Assembly: GCA_963930655.1 (NCBI GenBank)
Contig: OZ005613.1
Location: 7,572,501-7,636,500, forward strand
DNA length: 64,000 nucleotides
Source of the DNA: Myrica gale
Taxonomy: Eukaryota > Streptophyta > Magnoliopsida > Fagales > Myricaceae
Reading direction: 5' to 3'
This document shows positions 36,871 to 49,700 of the stretch, piece after piece. Numbering within the stretch: position 1 is the first letter of the stretch; each line of letters opens with the position of its first letter. Position numbers and translations under genes: made by a program. Below the pieces are notes generated by a model. That model did no database searches. It was given only the letters and a program-made list of their open reading frames with translations, and had not been told where the DNA came from.

Positions 36871-38857
36871 ATTTATATTGCCACCGAGACAGATGACAAA
36901 ACCCAGCTTTACTGACGTTGCAGTGGGTTGAATTTGGAGCATCCGAAATTGATACACCAGTTTGCATATCTCTCTCTTTAATAAATTTTAGGTTTAATTA
37001 ATCCGTCCATGATTTGAGAAAAATTAAATATACCTGCAGGAAGGATTTAATAATAGAAAATAGAATATTTTTTAAAAAGAGAGAAATATGGGTATCAATA
37101 ATTGTATATATAACTAAATGTTAAGAAAAAAACCGACATTATAGAGATAAAACACCAAAAAAAAGCTATAAACCTAAAAAAACGTATATACATCAAATTA
37201 AAGAACGTACTTTTAATTATATGTATTTTCTCTTTATTTTTAAGTTTCTTTCTTAACTTTGAATTTCATTTTTTTAATTTTTGTTCTGTATTGGTCTTTT
37301 TGTTTCATTTTAGTTGAGGTGTTGCGTTTTTTTAATGTGTTTATTTATTTAATTTTATTATTTATTTTTTAACCTTTCTACTGCATGTTTTAAATTTTTT
37401 TTGTTAAATTAATCTTTTTAGCCGTATGTCAGCCTTTAATTGTGCACGACATGGCTTCCGTCAACCATGTCATCTATTTGCGTGAAGTAGCTTGGTCCAA
37501 GTTAAAAGGAGGGACTGAAATGAAATCTCTCTTAACCTAAAGACTAGGGGTGAAAATCTCTCCATCGTTTAGGAAAATCCAGGTCGACCACCGAATCAAG
37601 GCCTCCCAAGACCGAAAGGATTGACCTCGATTCGGTACGGGTCGGTTTCGACCTCCGTCGAACAACCAACAATAACAAAATCACGTCGAACAACCAAAAT
37701 CACTCAAAAGAAACCAACAACCCAAAGCATCTTCCATATCTAGACCAAAATCACCAAAAAACTGAAGAGAGACATGTAGACAACCACGACTAAGGCAGCG
37801 TCGCAAATTCTCTAATTATATATATACGTAACTAGATTTACATTGTTTTCCATATTGTGTTTTTCATGAAATAAGACATTACGGTATTGTGACACTCCAC
37901 GTTCCACATGGAATGTGAGAGGTGAAATAATAAGAAAAGAATGGTACGAGGCGAAATTAATTTCACCTTGGTTCCTTACTTGTAAAATTGGACCTTAGTC
38001 AGCACTCCCTTAAATAATTACAAATATCGTGACAATCTTGGCTATATATATATATATATATTTCAGATGGATATTGTAAAATCGGAGTAAGGATTACTTA
38101 TAATTCTCTTGAATGTTTTACTAGAGAAGCATTTTCGTATTTAATCAAACTTTAAAAGGTAAGGGGCACCATGGGCTAAATTATTTTGCACTGTAAAATA
38201 TTTGTCTTTGGGCTGCAACCCATTATCATGAGATCCACATTGGTGTCTTAGCGAAACAAGTCCTGAGACAACGAGAAAAGCCCAGTAGTGCAACCTGGAC
38301 TTAGTTTGAGCACTTCTTTTCAGTGTTATTTTGGGGCCGCGGTCCATCCTATGAATCATACTCTACGTGAGTTAGGTTTAGGTTCGAATGCCCAAGATAG
38401 TCATTGACCCAAAAGACCTGCAGCCCGGGCAATTGGAGCTACAATATCTAATAAACCCATACAAGTAAACAAATCCACAACTGAGAATAAAAAAAACAAA
38501 TCCACAAGTCAAGGGGCTGGGTCCATATGTTTGATAGCGTTCCAAGTGGAGATGCCATTTTCATGAAGGCAAGTTTTCTTTGATTCTGCTGGCAGATGCT
38601 TAACATTTATATATATACGTAACTAGATTTACATTGTTTTCCATGTTAGCCCAAATGAGTAAATCACGCTGATTTAACAACTAAGATAATTTTTCAGAGA
38701 CTAACATGATATCTTTGAGAAATAGCTTAGCGATTAATTAATTACCCCCCCCCCCCCCGAAAAAAAAAATCTTAGCTATTTTTCAAAGGAATCGGCCCGC
38801 GGCATGAGGATACAGAGAAAAACGAAAAAAGAAACAGGACAAAAATAAAAATAAAAT
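36871..38857. other. AT-rich spacer with a 38-bp direct repeat
   Basis: No gene. A 38-bp sequence starting TTATATATATACGTAAC and ending GTTTTCCAT is present at 37816-37853 and 38607-38644. A hAT-like end TAGGGGTGAAAAT lies at 37547. A TA microsatellite lies at 38042-38061. A B-box-like GGTTCGAATGCCC lies near 38381. A run of C followed by A lies at 38746-38769. Confidence 0.45.
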
Positions 38858-38937
38858 ATCATTTATCATTTATCTCTTCACTTTTTCACCAAATCCAATA
38901 CCCTCAAATTTTAACACTCAAACACAACCTAAGTCCT
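38858..38937. mobile_element. MITE, family A, 5-prime half in reverse
   Basis: Contains CTCTTCACTTTTTCACCAAA, the reverse complement of the family core, and ends AACACTCAAACACAACC. It is cut off at the junction with the gypsy fossil. Confidence 0.5.
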
Positions 38938-41900
38938 AGTACCCTGAATATTGCTTTTGGATTGGCTAAGATTCAAGAGGAAAATCTGATATCAGTGAGA
39001 AAAAACTTGAGGACAGGTTTTACAGAACATACACCTTTCCAAAACCAGACCCGAAACACTCAAAACCCTCCTTGGGGGCACCTTCTAGACCACCAGATCC
39101 CAAACAGTATTCAAAGCCCAAACTACCCATCCAACGACTTACACATGACCAAATGAAAGAACGAAGAGATAAGAGGCTATGCTATAATTGTGATGAAAAA
39201 TGACATAAAACATCAATGCAAAGGAAAGAAAGTATTTATGGTGGAGGAAGTGGAGTGGTTATCTGAGGAAGAGGAAGAATAATTAAATGAGATGTGTGGG
39301 CAGCCTACTAGTGGGGAAGACCAAGAGGGCAGTCCCGAAATTTCATTGCATGCTATTGCAGGAACCCCGAACCCTAAAACTATGAGGATGGTAGGAAGGA
39401 TTGAGAGCAAGGAAGTGGTCATCTAAGTGGACACGAAAATTACTCACAACTTTCTAGATCCAGCTATAGTGACCAAAGTGGGGTTACCCCTACAGCACAC
39501 CAAGATTATCAAAGTTAAAATTATGAATAGAGATTTTATGTCTTGTGATGGAAAGTGTGATCAGGTAGCACTTAGGGTGCAAGGGTGCACTTTTACTATG
39601 GATTTCTATGCTTCGACTCTTGGGGGTTGTGATGCTATTTTGGGGGTTTATTGGCTTAAGGAGTTGGGTTCCATTTTATGGGATTTCAACAAATTGATTA
39701 TGGCATTTGTGGCAGGGCAAAAGGTACAGCGAAGGGGTTTGTGTCCAAGTGAATGGACCATGGAGGAAGCCAAGGTGTTCCATCTATCCTTGGATATGGA
39801 GCCAAAAGGATTGGTTCTCCAATTGTTGCAGCCAACTGAGGAAGATAAGTCCTCTAAGGAACCAGCTCAAATTTCGGCCTTACTTAAGGAGTTTAAAATT
39901 GTGTTTGGTGAACTAGGGGACTACCCCGCACGACATCATGACCACCAAGATTATTCTTAAGAAAGGAGCGCCTCTTGTGTGTGTGAGACTTTATAGGTAC
40001 CCTTATTATCAAAAAGGGGAAATTGAAAAAATTGTTTGAGAGTTATTGGACTTAGGAGCAATTAGACACAGACAATCCCCTTTTTCCTCTCCTGTGTTGC
40101 TTGTGAGGAAAGCCGAATGAAGTTGGTGAATGTTTATAGATTATCGAGCTATTAACAAGGAAACAGTAAAAGATAAGTTTCCAATTTCTATTGTGGATGA
40201 GCTGTTAGATGAACTCTATGGGGCAAAGATTTTTTCGAAACTTGATTTGAGGTCGGGTTACCATTAGATTCGGGTTAAGCTTGAAGATATCCATAAAACA
40301 GCCTTCTGTACACATAAAAGGCCATTATGAGTTTTTGATTATGCCCTTTGGGTTAACCAATGCCCCATCAACATTTTGAGGGTTGATGAATGAAATTTTT
40401 GGGGGCTGTTTGAGGAAATTTGTGCTGGTGTTTTTTGATAACATTCTAATATATAGTAAAGGGTTGGAAGAACATGTGCAACATCTGAAAGTGGTGTTAG
40501 AGACCCTTCAAAAGCATTAGCTACTTACCAAGATTTCGAAGTGCAGATTTGGGTATGAGGAGATCGATTATCTAGGAAACTTGATTTCAGCTGAAGGGGT
40601 GAAAGCTGATCCTAGTCAAATTGAAGTTATGTTAAAATGGCCAGTGCCGAAGACCATTAAGGCACTTAGAGGATTTTTGGGTCTCACGGGGTACTACCAA
40701 AAAATTATAAGAGGATATAGTCAAATTGTAGCCCCTCTCACGCAACTTTTAAAGAAAAATTCTTTCAGCTGGTCAGAGGCAACAATCATGGCTTTCCATA
40801 TATTAAAAGAGGTTGTTACTACTCCCCAGTCTTAGCTTTACCGAACTTTTCAAGGAAATTTATTATTGAGTGTGATGCATGTGGAGTGGGTGTTGAGGCT
40901 GTTTTAATGCAAGTTAATAGGCCAATAGCCTATTTCAATCAAGCCTTGAAGGGCATATTACAATAACTGTCCACCTATGAGAATGAGTTGTATGCTTGTG
41001 TGTGCAGTGCAAAAATGACGACCCTATTTAGTGGGACAAACTTTTGTGATTAGAAAGGATCAACAAATTCTTAAATTTCTATTGGAATAGAAGGTGAGAA
41101 ATCTGAAACAACAAAAGTGGTTGACGAAACTACTGGGGTATGATTTCTCTATTGAGTATATGAGAGGGAATGAGAATAGAGCTGTTGATACCTTATCTCG
41201 TAGGGATGAAGTGGAAAACTGTCTTACTCTATCTATTATTTCATTTCCTAATATAACATGGCTGAAAGACTCCTACTTAGCTAATCCTAAGATGATGGAA
41301 TTAATTTCCAAGGTACAGAATGGAGAGGGTTCATATCCTCATTTTTCAATTAGGGGAGGCCTACTATTGAGGAAAGGGCGGCTCTAATTGGGTACGTCAA
41401 CTCGGTTTAAAGATCAAGTGCTACAATACATCCATACCAGTTTCTCTGCAGGACACAGAGGTTATCATAAAACATTACAAAGAGTCAGGGGCAGATTTAT
41501 ATTGGCCAGGTATGAAAAAAGATATTCGCATGCATGTCAAAGAGTGATATTTGCTAAAGAAATAAGACTGAAAATTTAGCAACTGCTGAATTATTGCAAA
41601 GTCTACCAATTCCTACCCAAGGATGGTTTGACATATCCATGGACTTTATTGAGGGTCTCCCTATGTCTCGAGGTAAATTTGTTATTTTTTGTGGTAGTGA
41701 ATAAATTTACCAAATATGCACATTTTATAGGGGTTGCTCACCCCTATACAGCTCACTCAATAGCTCAATTATTCCTTAACCACGTTTTTAAAATCATGGC
41801 ATGCCGGTTAGTATTGTTTCTCATTGAGATCCAGTTTTTTTGAGCAACTTTTGGCAAAAGCTCTTTAGACTCCAGGGGACAATGTTGGCTCACAGCTCGG

Positions 41901-42350
41901 CTTACCATCCACAAAGTGATGGACAGACAGAAATTGTGAACAAGTGTGTGAGACATTACTTACGGTGCTACTATGGTGAAAAACTTAGGTATTCTTCCTC
42001 TAAACTGAGTACGTACGTATAAAAAACAACACAAAATGCAGCAGTGGAAACAAAGTTAAAGAAAAGAGACCACATTGTGGAACTCCTCAAACACAATTTA
42101 CAAGCTGCACAAGAGAGATCCAAACGTCACTATGATCGAAGACATACAAAGAGACATTTTTCGGTAGGTGACTCGGTGTACCTAAGGTTGCAACCCTATC
42201 GTCAGACGGCATGGGCCTTCCGAAAAAGCCTCAAGCTTTCTCCCTGGTACTTCGGGCCCTTCCAAGTGCTAGAGAAAATTAGGAAGTCGCCTATAGACTG
42301 GATCTACCACCAGATTAACGGATCCACCCCACTTTCCATGTTTCTTGTTT

Positions 42351-42657
42351 AGGGCTGAACACAACCGGACCGGAAAATCGGACCGGATTTGGGGTTCGGT
42401 CCGACCGAACCGGACCGCATTTATTAAAAAAAATAAAAATATATATTTTTATAATTTTAATACAAATTATAAACTTAAAACGTTTAATTTTAATCTAAAT
42501 TAAAACTCAACATTTTTATATGCACTTCCCCCTTTGAAATTAACCTATTTTTTTTAAAAAAAATTGAAACAAATTAAAATCGGTCCGGACCACTTAAGTG
42601 GCCCGGACCGGACCGCATTTAGTAAGACCGGACTGGATATCCGGTTTTCAGCCCTAG
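42351..42657. mobile_element. hAT-like MITE nested in the gypsy fossil
   Basis: 307 bp with ends AGGGCTGAA and TTCAGCCCTAG. An exact 8-bp duplication TCTTGTTT flanks it at 42343-42350 and 42658-42665. CGGACCGGA/GGTCCGG motifs near both ends and an AT-rich centre give it a foldback shape. It is younger than the gypsy element that it interrupts. Confidence 0.88.
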
Positions 42658-42917
42658 TCTTGTTTAAAGAAAAAAGTTGGAGCGGAGATCACTCCATTAC
42701 CCACCTTACTGCCAGTTGATGAGGAGGGAGGAGCTCTACAGCCTGAACCAGAGCTCATATTGGAGCGTAGGGTGAGACAAAAAGGCAATCGTCCCTTGAC
42801 AAAAGCGTTGGTTCATTGGAAGGGTACATATCGGAGGAGGCCACTTGGGTGCCATTTTGGCAGCTTAGAGAGCGTTACCCCCACCTTGAGGGCAAGCTTT
42901 TTTTGAAGAGAGGGAGG

Positions 42918-43322
42918 ACGTCACGAACCCTCATGAACCAGGGTCATTTGGGGATCTTGGTGGCTATAGTTGTGAGTTGAAGTCTTCGTGTCTTTACCCT
43001 TGTCTTTTGCAACTATATGGCTGGTGGAGGCTATCTACGTGAGTGGGCTGCTATCATTGGGCTAGCTGTATGGGGTGGTTTATTTTAATTCGTGTTGCTT
43101 AGTTCTTTTCTTGTTTTAATTGCTTTCCTGTAAAGGCTCACAGCCCATGCGATATATAGTGGGAGGAAACACCTTTAGGGGATATGAAAATTCACTGAAG
43201 CAAAGTTACGAATGGAGAGTTGGTCTCTCGAATAGAGCTTAATACAGAATCCTTCACCATTTTCTCATCTACCAAACACTCATTTCCCCATTATACCCTC
43301 AGTTACAATTGATTACATAACA
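42918..43322 (+). repeat. Presumed 3-prime LTR of the second gypsy fossil
   Basis: Follows the purine tract GAAGAGAGGGAGGAC. Starts GTCACGAACCC and ends GATTACATAACA. No partner LTR in the window, so the limits are approximate. Confidence 0.5.
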
Positions 43323-43730
43323 GTTTCCCAGCAAAACTGCTGCTACTCTTCAATCTCGCTATTCTGCTTTTCGTGAGAAGGTTTGAGCGTGGAATTGTAG
43401 CCTCAGCATGATTTACCATTATTGAATCGAAACCGCCCCCCCCCCCCCCCCCCCAAAAAAAAAAAAAAGTAGATCAAAATAAATGAGTGGGGGCGATTAT
43501 AAACAAGGTAATTTTTTTCCCTCTCAAAAGTATTGGCTAAGTCCTTAACATTTCACCTAGAAGGCAACTATTTAGCTTTAGGTCCTGAGAGCTTCACCAC
43601 AGAAGGATGGTGTGAAACAAAGGCGGAAAAACAAAAACTTCCACGTACAATACAGCAAATGACAAATACTGGGACCTATTCTTTTCCATCATGCTCAGCA
43701 TTCTATCATTGCAAGCAAGCATTCTGGTCT
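43323..43730. other. Spacer with a C-run/A-run
   Basis: A run of about 20 C followed by about 14 A (43436-43467) may be the tail of a lost SINE, which in this window end C-rich then A-rich. The RFC3 3-prime UTR probably reaches in from the right. Confidence 0.4.
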
Positions 43731-46700
43731 TCAGCCAAATGTCGCAATGAGAAAAGATTTATAAATGCTCATAAACTTCGCCACAAATGCTGCAGAACCC
43801 CAAAAAAACAAAAAGCCATTAGGGAGCTGGTCAATTAGCCTAACCAAAAAGATATACACACCGATTTGTCTTGCCAATGCTGCACGAAATTTACTTGTCT
43901 GCCTATATATACTAGAGAATGCAGAGACACAGGACACTCGAGATCAAGTCCTATAGTATAGAAATATATGGCGATGAGCCACAATATTCAGTAGCCACAA
44001 TAGTCCTAAGCAGGTAGTCGCATCAATTCCAATATTCAGTAGTCACAACAGTCATGTAGGGAATTGAATTAATCTCTCATTGATGCAGTGGCTGCTTTTT
44101 TTTTTACGTCTCAACTTCAGTAACATGTTTCTTGAGAGAGAGAGAAGAGAGAGAGAGAGGAGAAGATACATGGCCCCAGGGATAAAGCTAGGGCCCAAGC
44201 CCCCCAAAATCAGTGGGAATTTTTATATTGATCTTCTTTTTTTTTTTGCATTTTGGCCCCCCAAAATTAATTTTTGGGTAACTGGTCCCCTAATGTCCAA
44301 TCTTGGCTTCATCCCTGCATGACCCCTCTAGATGGGATTACTATAGGGAGCAGATTTGTTTTTGTGTAATCCTACGAATAATGTGTGGCTAACAAAGAGA
44401 GATGTCAACCATGCACTGTTTAACGAAAAATAGGAATATCTACGTGTACATATTAGCAAGTCACGTAACTAGATCCAACAGGGGACAGAGGAAGATCCTG
44501 ATGTATATGTATTCACCTCAACAAACGTGATTGAGAAGTTGTGCTTCAACATAGCATCAGTCCATACAGGGGATGAAACATTTTTAACTATTTTTTGGTA
44601 GGAATTTTACCAAGTCTCGGGACTACAGTATTCAGAATAAAAAATAAAACCTACAGAGATATGAAGCATAACTTTACCCATCAATATGAAGTGAGCGGCA
44701 AACATTGTCCAAACGTATGTGTGCTTTATCATGTCAAAAAGTTACAAGAACAGTCAAGTACCTTCAATGTGAAATATGGCTTTCTGTCCAAGACGCATCC
44801 TATGCTCCTGCACATAAATAAACAGACGAGTAATAGATGCATTGTTTTTACCAAGTATCTAATTGAGATAATATATTGACAGTGTGTGTGTGTATGTCTG
44901 TGTGACCACTTTATGCCAAAGGATCTATGATGGAAAATTAATTATCTGACGTGGAAAGGCATTAACTTACATAATATGAAGCCCAATGGCAGACCTCATG
45001 TTTCAGTTCTGCATCCAACTTCTTTAACAATTCATAAACCAGCCTCTGAGCCAACCAGGAAATTATAAGTATTCAATTCAAAGTAAATAACAAAATCAAA
45101 ATCAAAATATATAAAAGAGGTTGTTCTTGCCTTCAAGATAATCTCTGGAGGAATACAATTTACAAGTAGCTCATACAATTTCCCTCGAACCTGAAACAGA
45201 CTAAAGCAAATGGAGAAATCCTTAACAAAACATCTTGAGGCAGGGTGCATACCTAGGGCAATGTGAGCCGCTTGCATAACTATTATAACATAAATTGATT
45301 CAGAATGAGAAGCAAGAAACCGTTCCATCCTAGCTTTTTGTGCGTTTGAAATTGCAAAAGCTATAAATTGAGTTCGAATGGATTATAAATTGCAAAGGAG
45401 ACCTCCCAAAAAAAATAATCAGATGGAATGTGTCAAATGCCAAACATACCATTAGTCCTGTCCTCCTCATGTAATCACTTGTCTCTCTATCTGAGGGAAT
45501 AAGGGTATTCTAAAAACAACTATGATAAACAACAAATTCAAGTCATAGCAACTCCAACGTTGGTTGTGAAGAAATGACAGAGTTTGGTCATAAATGGAAT
45601 GCTACAAAAATGCTTTTTATAGGCAAATTTTAGTTCACAAAAGATGAAAACAACAGCTTTTGTATGTGTATATATATAGAGAGAGAGAGAGTGGACTAGG
45701 TCATCTTTTGGGTTTAAAGAGTTCTTCATCTTCCTCCTTGAACGTATGTAAAAACTTTTGACTTAATGAATAGGCTTCAGTTAATTTCCTCAACTACCAG
45801 AGTTTCCCAATACGTGAGTTTAGAAGAGCGTGATATGTAAGCAGGAACGATAGAAGAATAGGCCCACGAAATACAATAAGCCAGAGACACAATTCTAGTG
45901 GGCCCACCTAACAATTAAATGAGCCAGCGCAATAATAATATTTTTTTGTTTCTTTTTCTTCTTTTTTTTTTTTGCTCCTGGGGGGGTGGGGGGGGGGGGG
46001 TTGAATGACACTTTAATTCAAAAATCCTTGCTCCCAATGGTTTGGGTTTGAACTCAAAAACTTCCTATTTTAAAGAATGGCAAGTACCACTGCACCACAA
46101 GCCATTGACACAATGAGGTGTATTACAGTGCAAGCCCAGGAAAAAGACTGATTCAAAATCACAAGTTTAGCATCTGATGATGATTGTTAAGAATAAGGGG
46201 AAAATGGAAGGGATTGGGCCAAGAATGCATCAAAGAACTACATAACAATGAAGAAAGAAAAATTGTCATGTATGACAAACAAATAAGTGAATCACACAGG
46301 CATGACAAGATATCCACCGCAATTGGTTTGTAAGGTATGACCTTTGGACATACCTTGCCGCATGAACAATAAAGAACAACTGCTTCACCATGTCAACAAT
46401 AAAATGGAACAACAGAATGCAATTTACTACGTAATTAACACCAAGCATCATATGTCCATATTAACACCAGATGCAACTAACATGTGAAGATCAAAATTAA
46501 AATGTAGAGTGCTATTTACTGACAATAGTGAGCAAACAAAACTGTGGTGATGATAATACTGACAACAACTACAAAATTTAAATGTTCTCTATATTGTAAA
46601 AAAATTGCAATGCAGTAAGACACAAAAATATCAAACCTTTTAGGACTCTGCTCTTTCATTATGTCAGATGCGATTTCAGCAACATACTCCTCCCAATCCA

Positions 46701-49700
46701 TCGGGGGTATTACTTGTTTGCTAGTAAAAGGATACCTATGTCCAAATTACATTATGCCAAAAGAACATAGCTATCAGGACTTCGTGGTACTATATTTATA
46801 GGTTGTGCATTTGAGAAAAATGGTCATGAATAACAGCATGGAAATGCTACTGATCAATGAGTGGCACCACAGAACTTAACTGTTGAACACGACAAGTCTC
46901 AAATGACAATATGGCCCTCCTCAAACTCCGATTTGACTTTTCTGCTATACGAGCAGCAAATCCAGATGGAAGTTGCAATCCTTCGTTGCTTCCAATGAAT
47001 TCCAATACGTTAACTATCTGTTAAAAGTGAAGGTCATGAAACATCATTAGATGAAACTTGATAATACTGCTACTATTGTAACAATGGTGATCTACTTAAT
47101 CCCCTTTCCCCTCAAAATGAAAAGGAGTAAGGGCTGTTCTAACATTTGTGGAATTGAGTGTATGAAATGTTAGAACAGCCCTTACTCCTTTTCATTTTGA
47201 GGGGAAAGGGGATTAAGTAGATCACCATTGTTGAAGTTTGAGGCCAACTTTAATCACTTCCGATTCTAAATCTGAAAATTTGAGAATATAAGTTTCTACA
47301 ACTTTAAATCCTAGCAGATTGTATACTTGCATTCAATATGACTGCTAAATATGCTCAACATCCAGTGATTACTTTAAATGTACAGCCTTAAACTTCTTAG
47401 GCTAGTCGTTGCATTCAGAAATATTAAGGCCAAAAGAATTTGCTTCCACCTCTTCTTCTGTTGGTGCATTTATTCGAATGTTCAAGCAGCGGGATCGTAT
47501 TGCTTCAGTAACCTTAGAAGAGCTGTTGCAGCATAGTATCAGCCGGCAATAAGCGCTATATTTCTCCATAGTTCTTCGGAGAGAATGCTGGGCTTCTCTT
47601 GAAAGCTTGTCTACCTCATTGAGCACTAATACTGACCATCCAAGAAAAGAGATATCGTAAGTAAATAGAGTTACAGATAGAATCACAAGACTAGAATGCA
47701 GGCATCTTATCCCTGCTATCTTAATATGTCTGTTAACCTGAGTTTCACAGGCTCATTCAACAAAAATTAAGGGGAAAAGAAACTGGACCAACAAAGGAAA
47801 ATGGAAGAAATGCTTGGCTATTAAGCATAACCATTTAAAATTTTGACTACCAAATAGGAACAACCATGAGGTGAACAAGAAATTTATAAGATGGAGTAAG
47901 CATATAAATTATTACTCCTTTTTTTCCAATTAGGTTTATATTTTATGCAGCATTCTGTATACTTCCAGTCTACTTAGATTACACCTACATTTTGGCCTTT
48001 AATAGGTCCTATCACGTCTCAAGAAAAAAGGATTAAGAGAGTATATCAAATTGCTTTCTCATCCTGCATCTTCACAAAATTAAAGTACTGGATAGGTATT
48101 GTACATCTGAACTGAAGTTCTTTCCAAGGGATCTGTGTTAGGTGTCCTGTTCACAGGGTCAAATCACTCATAGTTACACATCAATCCAATGGAAGTATTT
48201 TAAAGGTCTAATGTTTCTTGCTTTCAACCTACATATTAGCGAATCAAAATGAAGCAATTTTGAACCCCCTCAAGATTTTAGCAATAAACTCTGATGTTGA
48301 AAGACAGATATACTTTTTAAGTATCCATTAGTATAAACCCAGGAATGAAAAAAAAAATGGAATCACCTTTAAATCCTTTTTTCCCTTTTGTTTCAATAGG
48401 TCTGTTTTTAGCTATTTCTTTAATTATTTCTTGAACAATATATCTGTCTTGAAATCCTGCATCACTGGGATTCAGTTCCACATGGTTGGTGCTTGACAAT
48501 GTAGTGAGCTCTATATCAATAGTTCGACTTCCAGCCTGAAAGAAATCCATTGAAAGATCTGTTAAAATAACAAAAAATTTCTCCTTCATAAGTGAGTTGC
48601 CCCTTTACCACCTGGCCAAAGGCCAAGAGGCTGAAATAACTTCCGAAAATAAGAAAGCAGATGATTCAATCACCACCCAATAATTTGTGTCGGCAATGTT
48701 GAAACCTCTGTACCATTAATTTCTAGTTGAATGAGGTTCATACCAGACTAATAAGGATCTTCTCATAAAACATGAATAATTCCAAAGTCCATATTAAAGG
48801 AGCATAAAATTTATAATTCCGAGTTCAAGTCATTTTGCTCACTGTTGCTCTAAAATGCAATTCTCAAGGCAAACTAATCAAAGTTGCAGTTCTTCTGATG
48901 GAGATTCTTTCTATACAGTTTTTCTTAGTCTGAAAATTGGCTTCTAAACAGTTTTTCCTCGACTGAAAAGGATAAACACTCCAGGAGATGATGGTATCTT
49001 ATGCTCCATTTAGTTGCTATATGAAAAAAAAACCACAACCTTACTCGCGTGCAACTAGCCACAATATACCAAACAAAGTGTAGGGGAAAAAATTGCATCC
49101 CATGTAGCTCAGCTATTCAATTAAGTATGCATGCCGAAACAATTTACCAGCTATTCAATTAAGTATTAATTCTGTGTTTCAGCATGTTCTACAGCTGAAC
49201 TAGTGTTTTTAAAGGGCAAGAAAAAACAGATAATCTCACACGGAAGTAAAAAAATCCTAGATAGTTTCACCAATAATCATTCTATAACTAGATAGTCTCA
49301 AATGGTATTGAAATAACTAGTATTATTGAAATACCTAATAGAAATAACTAGTATTATTGAAATAACTAGTATTATCTTAGATAGTTTCACCAATAATCAT
49401 TCTAAGATAAAATCCTAGATAGTCTCAAATGACAATATGGCCCTCCTCAATAACCTTCTGTGTTGTAACATGAGTATCAATTATACTAACTAGATGAGGA
49501 AAAGCTTACATCGACTTTCCACGTCTTATTCTCCACCTTTACCTGTAAACAAATCAAAGATAAGTTTTCACAACCTAGCACAAGTCACCACGTCAACAAA
49601 TAACAGCCCTCAGTTTGAGAAAGGAAAAAGAGCAACAAATCCATTATTTTGATGCTGTTTTTCAATTACCAAAGGGAAGATATCTCAAGTAAGAATCATA

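Larger units (their letters stand above)
38938..43322 (+). mobile_element. Second Ty3/gypsy (Reina-like) fossil, 5-prime end missing
   Basis: Related to the element at 2396-8045 but much more decayed. It enters in gag (about 38.94-39.3 kb), then protease-like (about 39.4-39.7 kb), reverse transcriptase (about 40.0-40.8 kb), RNase H (about 40.85-41.2 kb), integrase (about 41.4-42.3 kb) and a chromodomain-like tail (about 42.8-42.9 kb, EEATWVPFWQLRERYPHLEG). A purine tract lies before a 3-prime LTR-like region. The 5-prime LTR and early gag are absent, and a 307-bp hAT-like MITE is nested near its 3-prime end. More than ten breaks, so it is old. Confidence 0.88.

Noticed and set aside
37547-37660. 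Complete hAT element starting TAGGGGTGAAAAT
   Set aside because: Only one end is visible; no inverted partner or 8-bp duplication was found.
46045-46097. tRNA gene in an RFC3 intron
   Set aside because: Same reasoning: C-rich then A-rich tail and no foldable acceptor stem.
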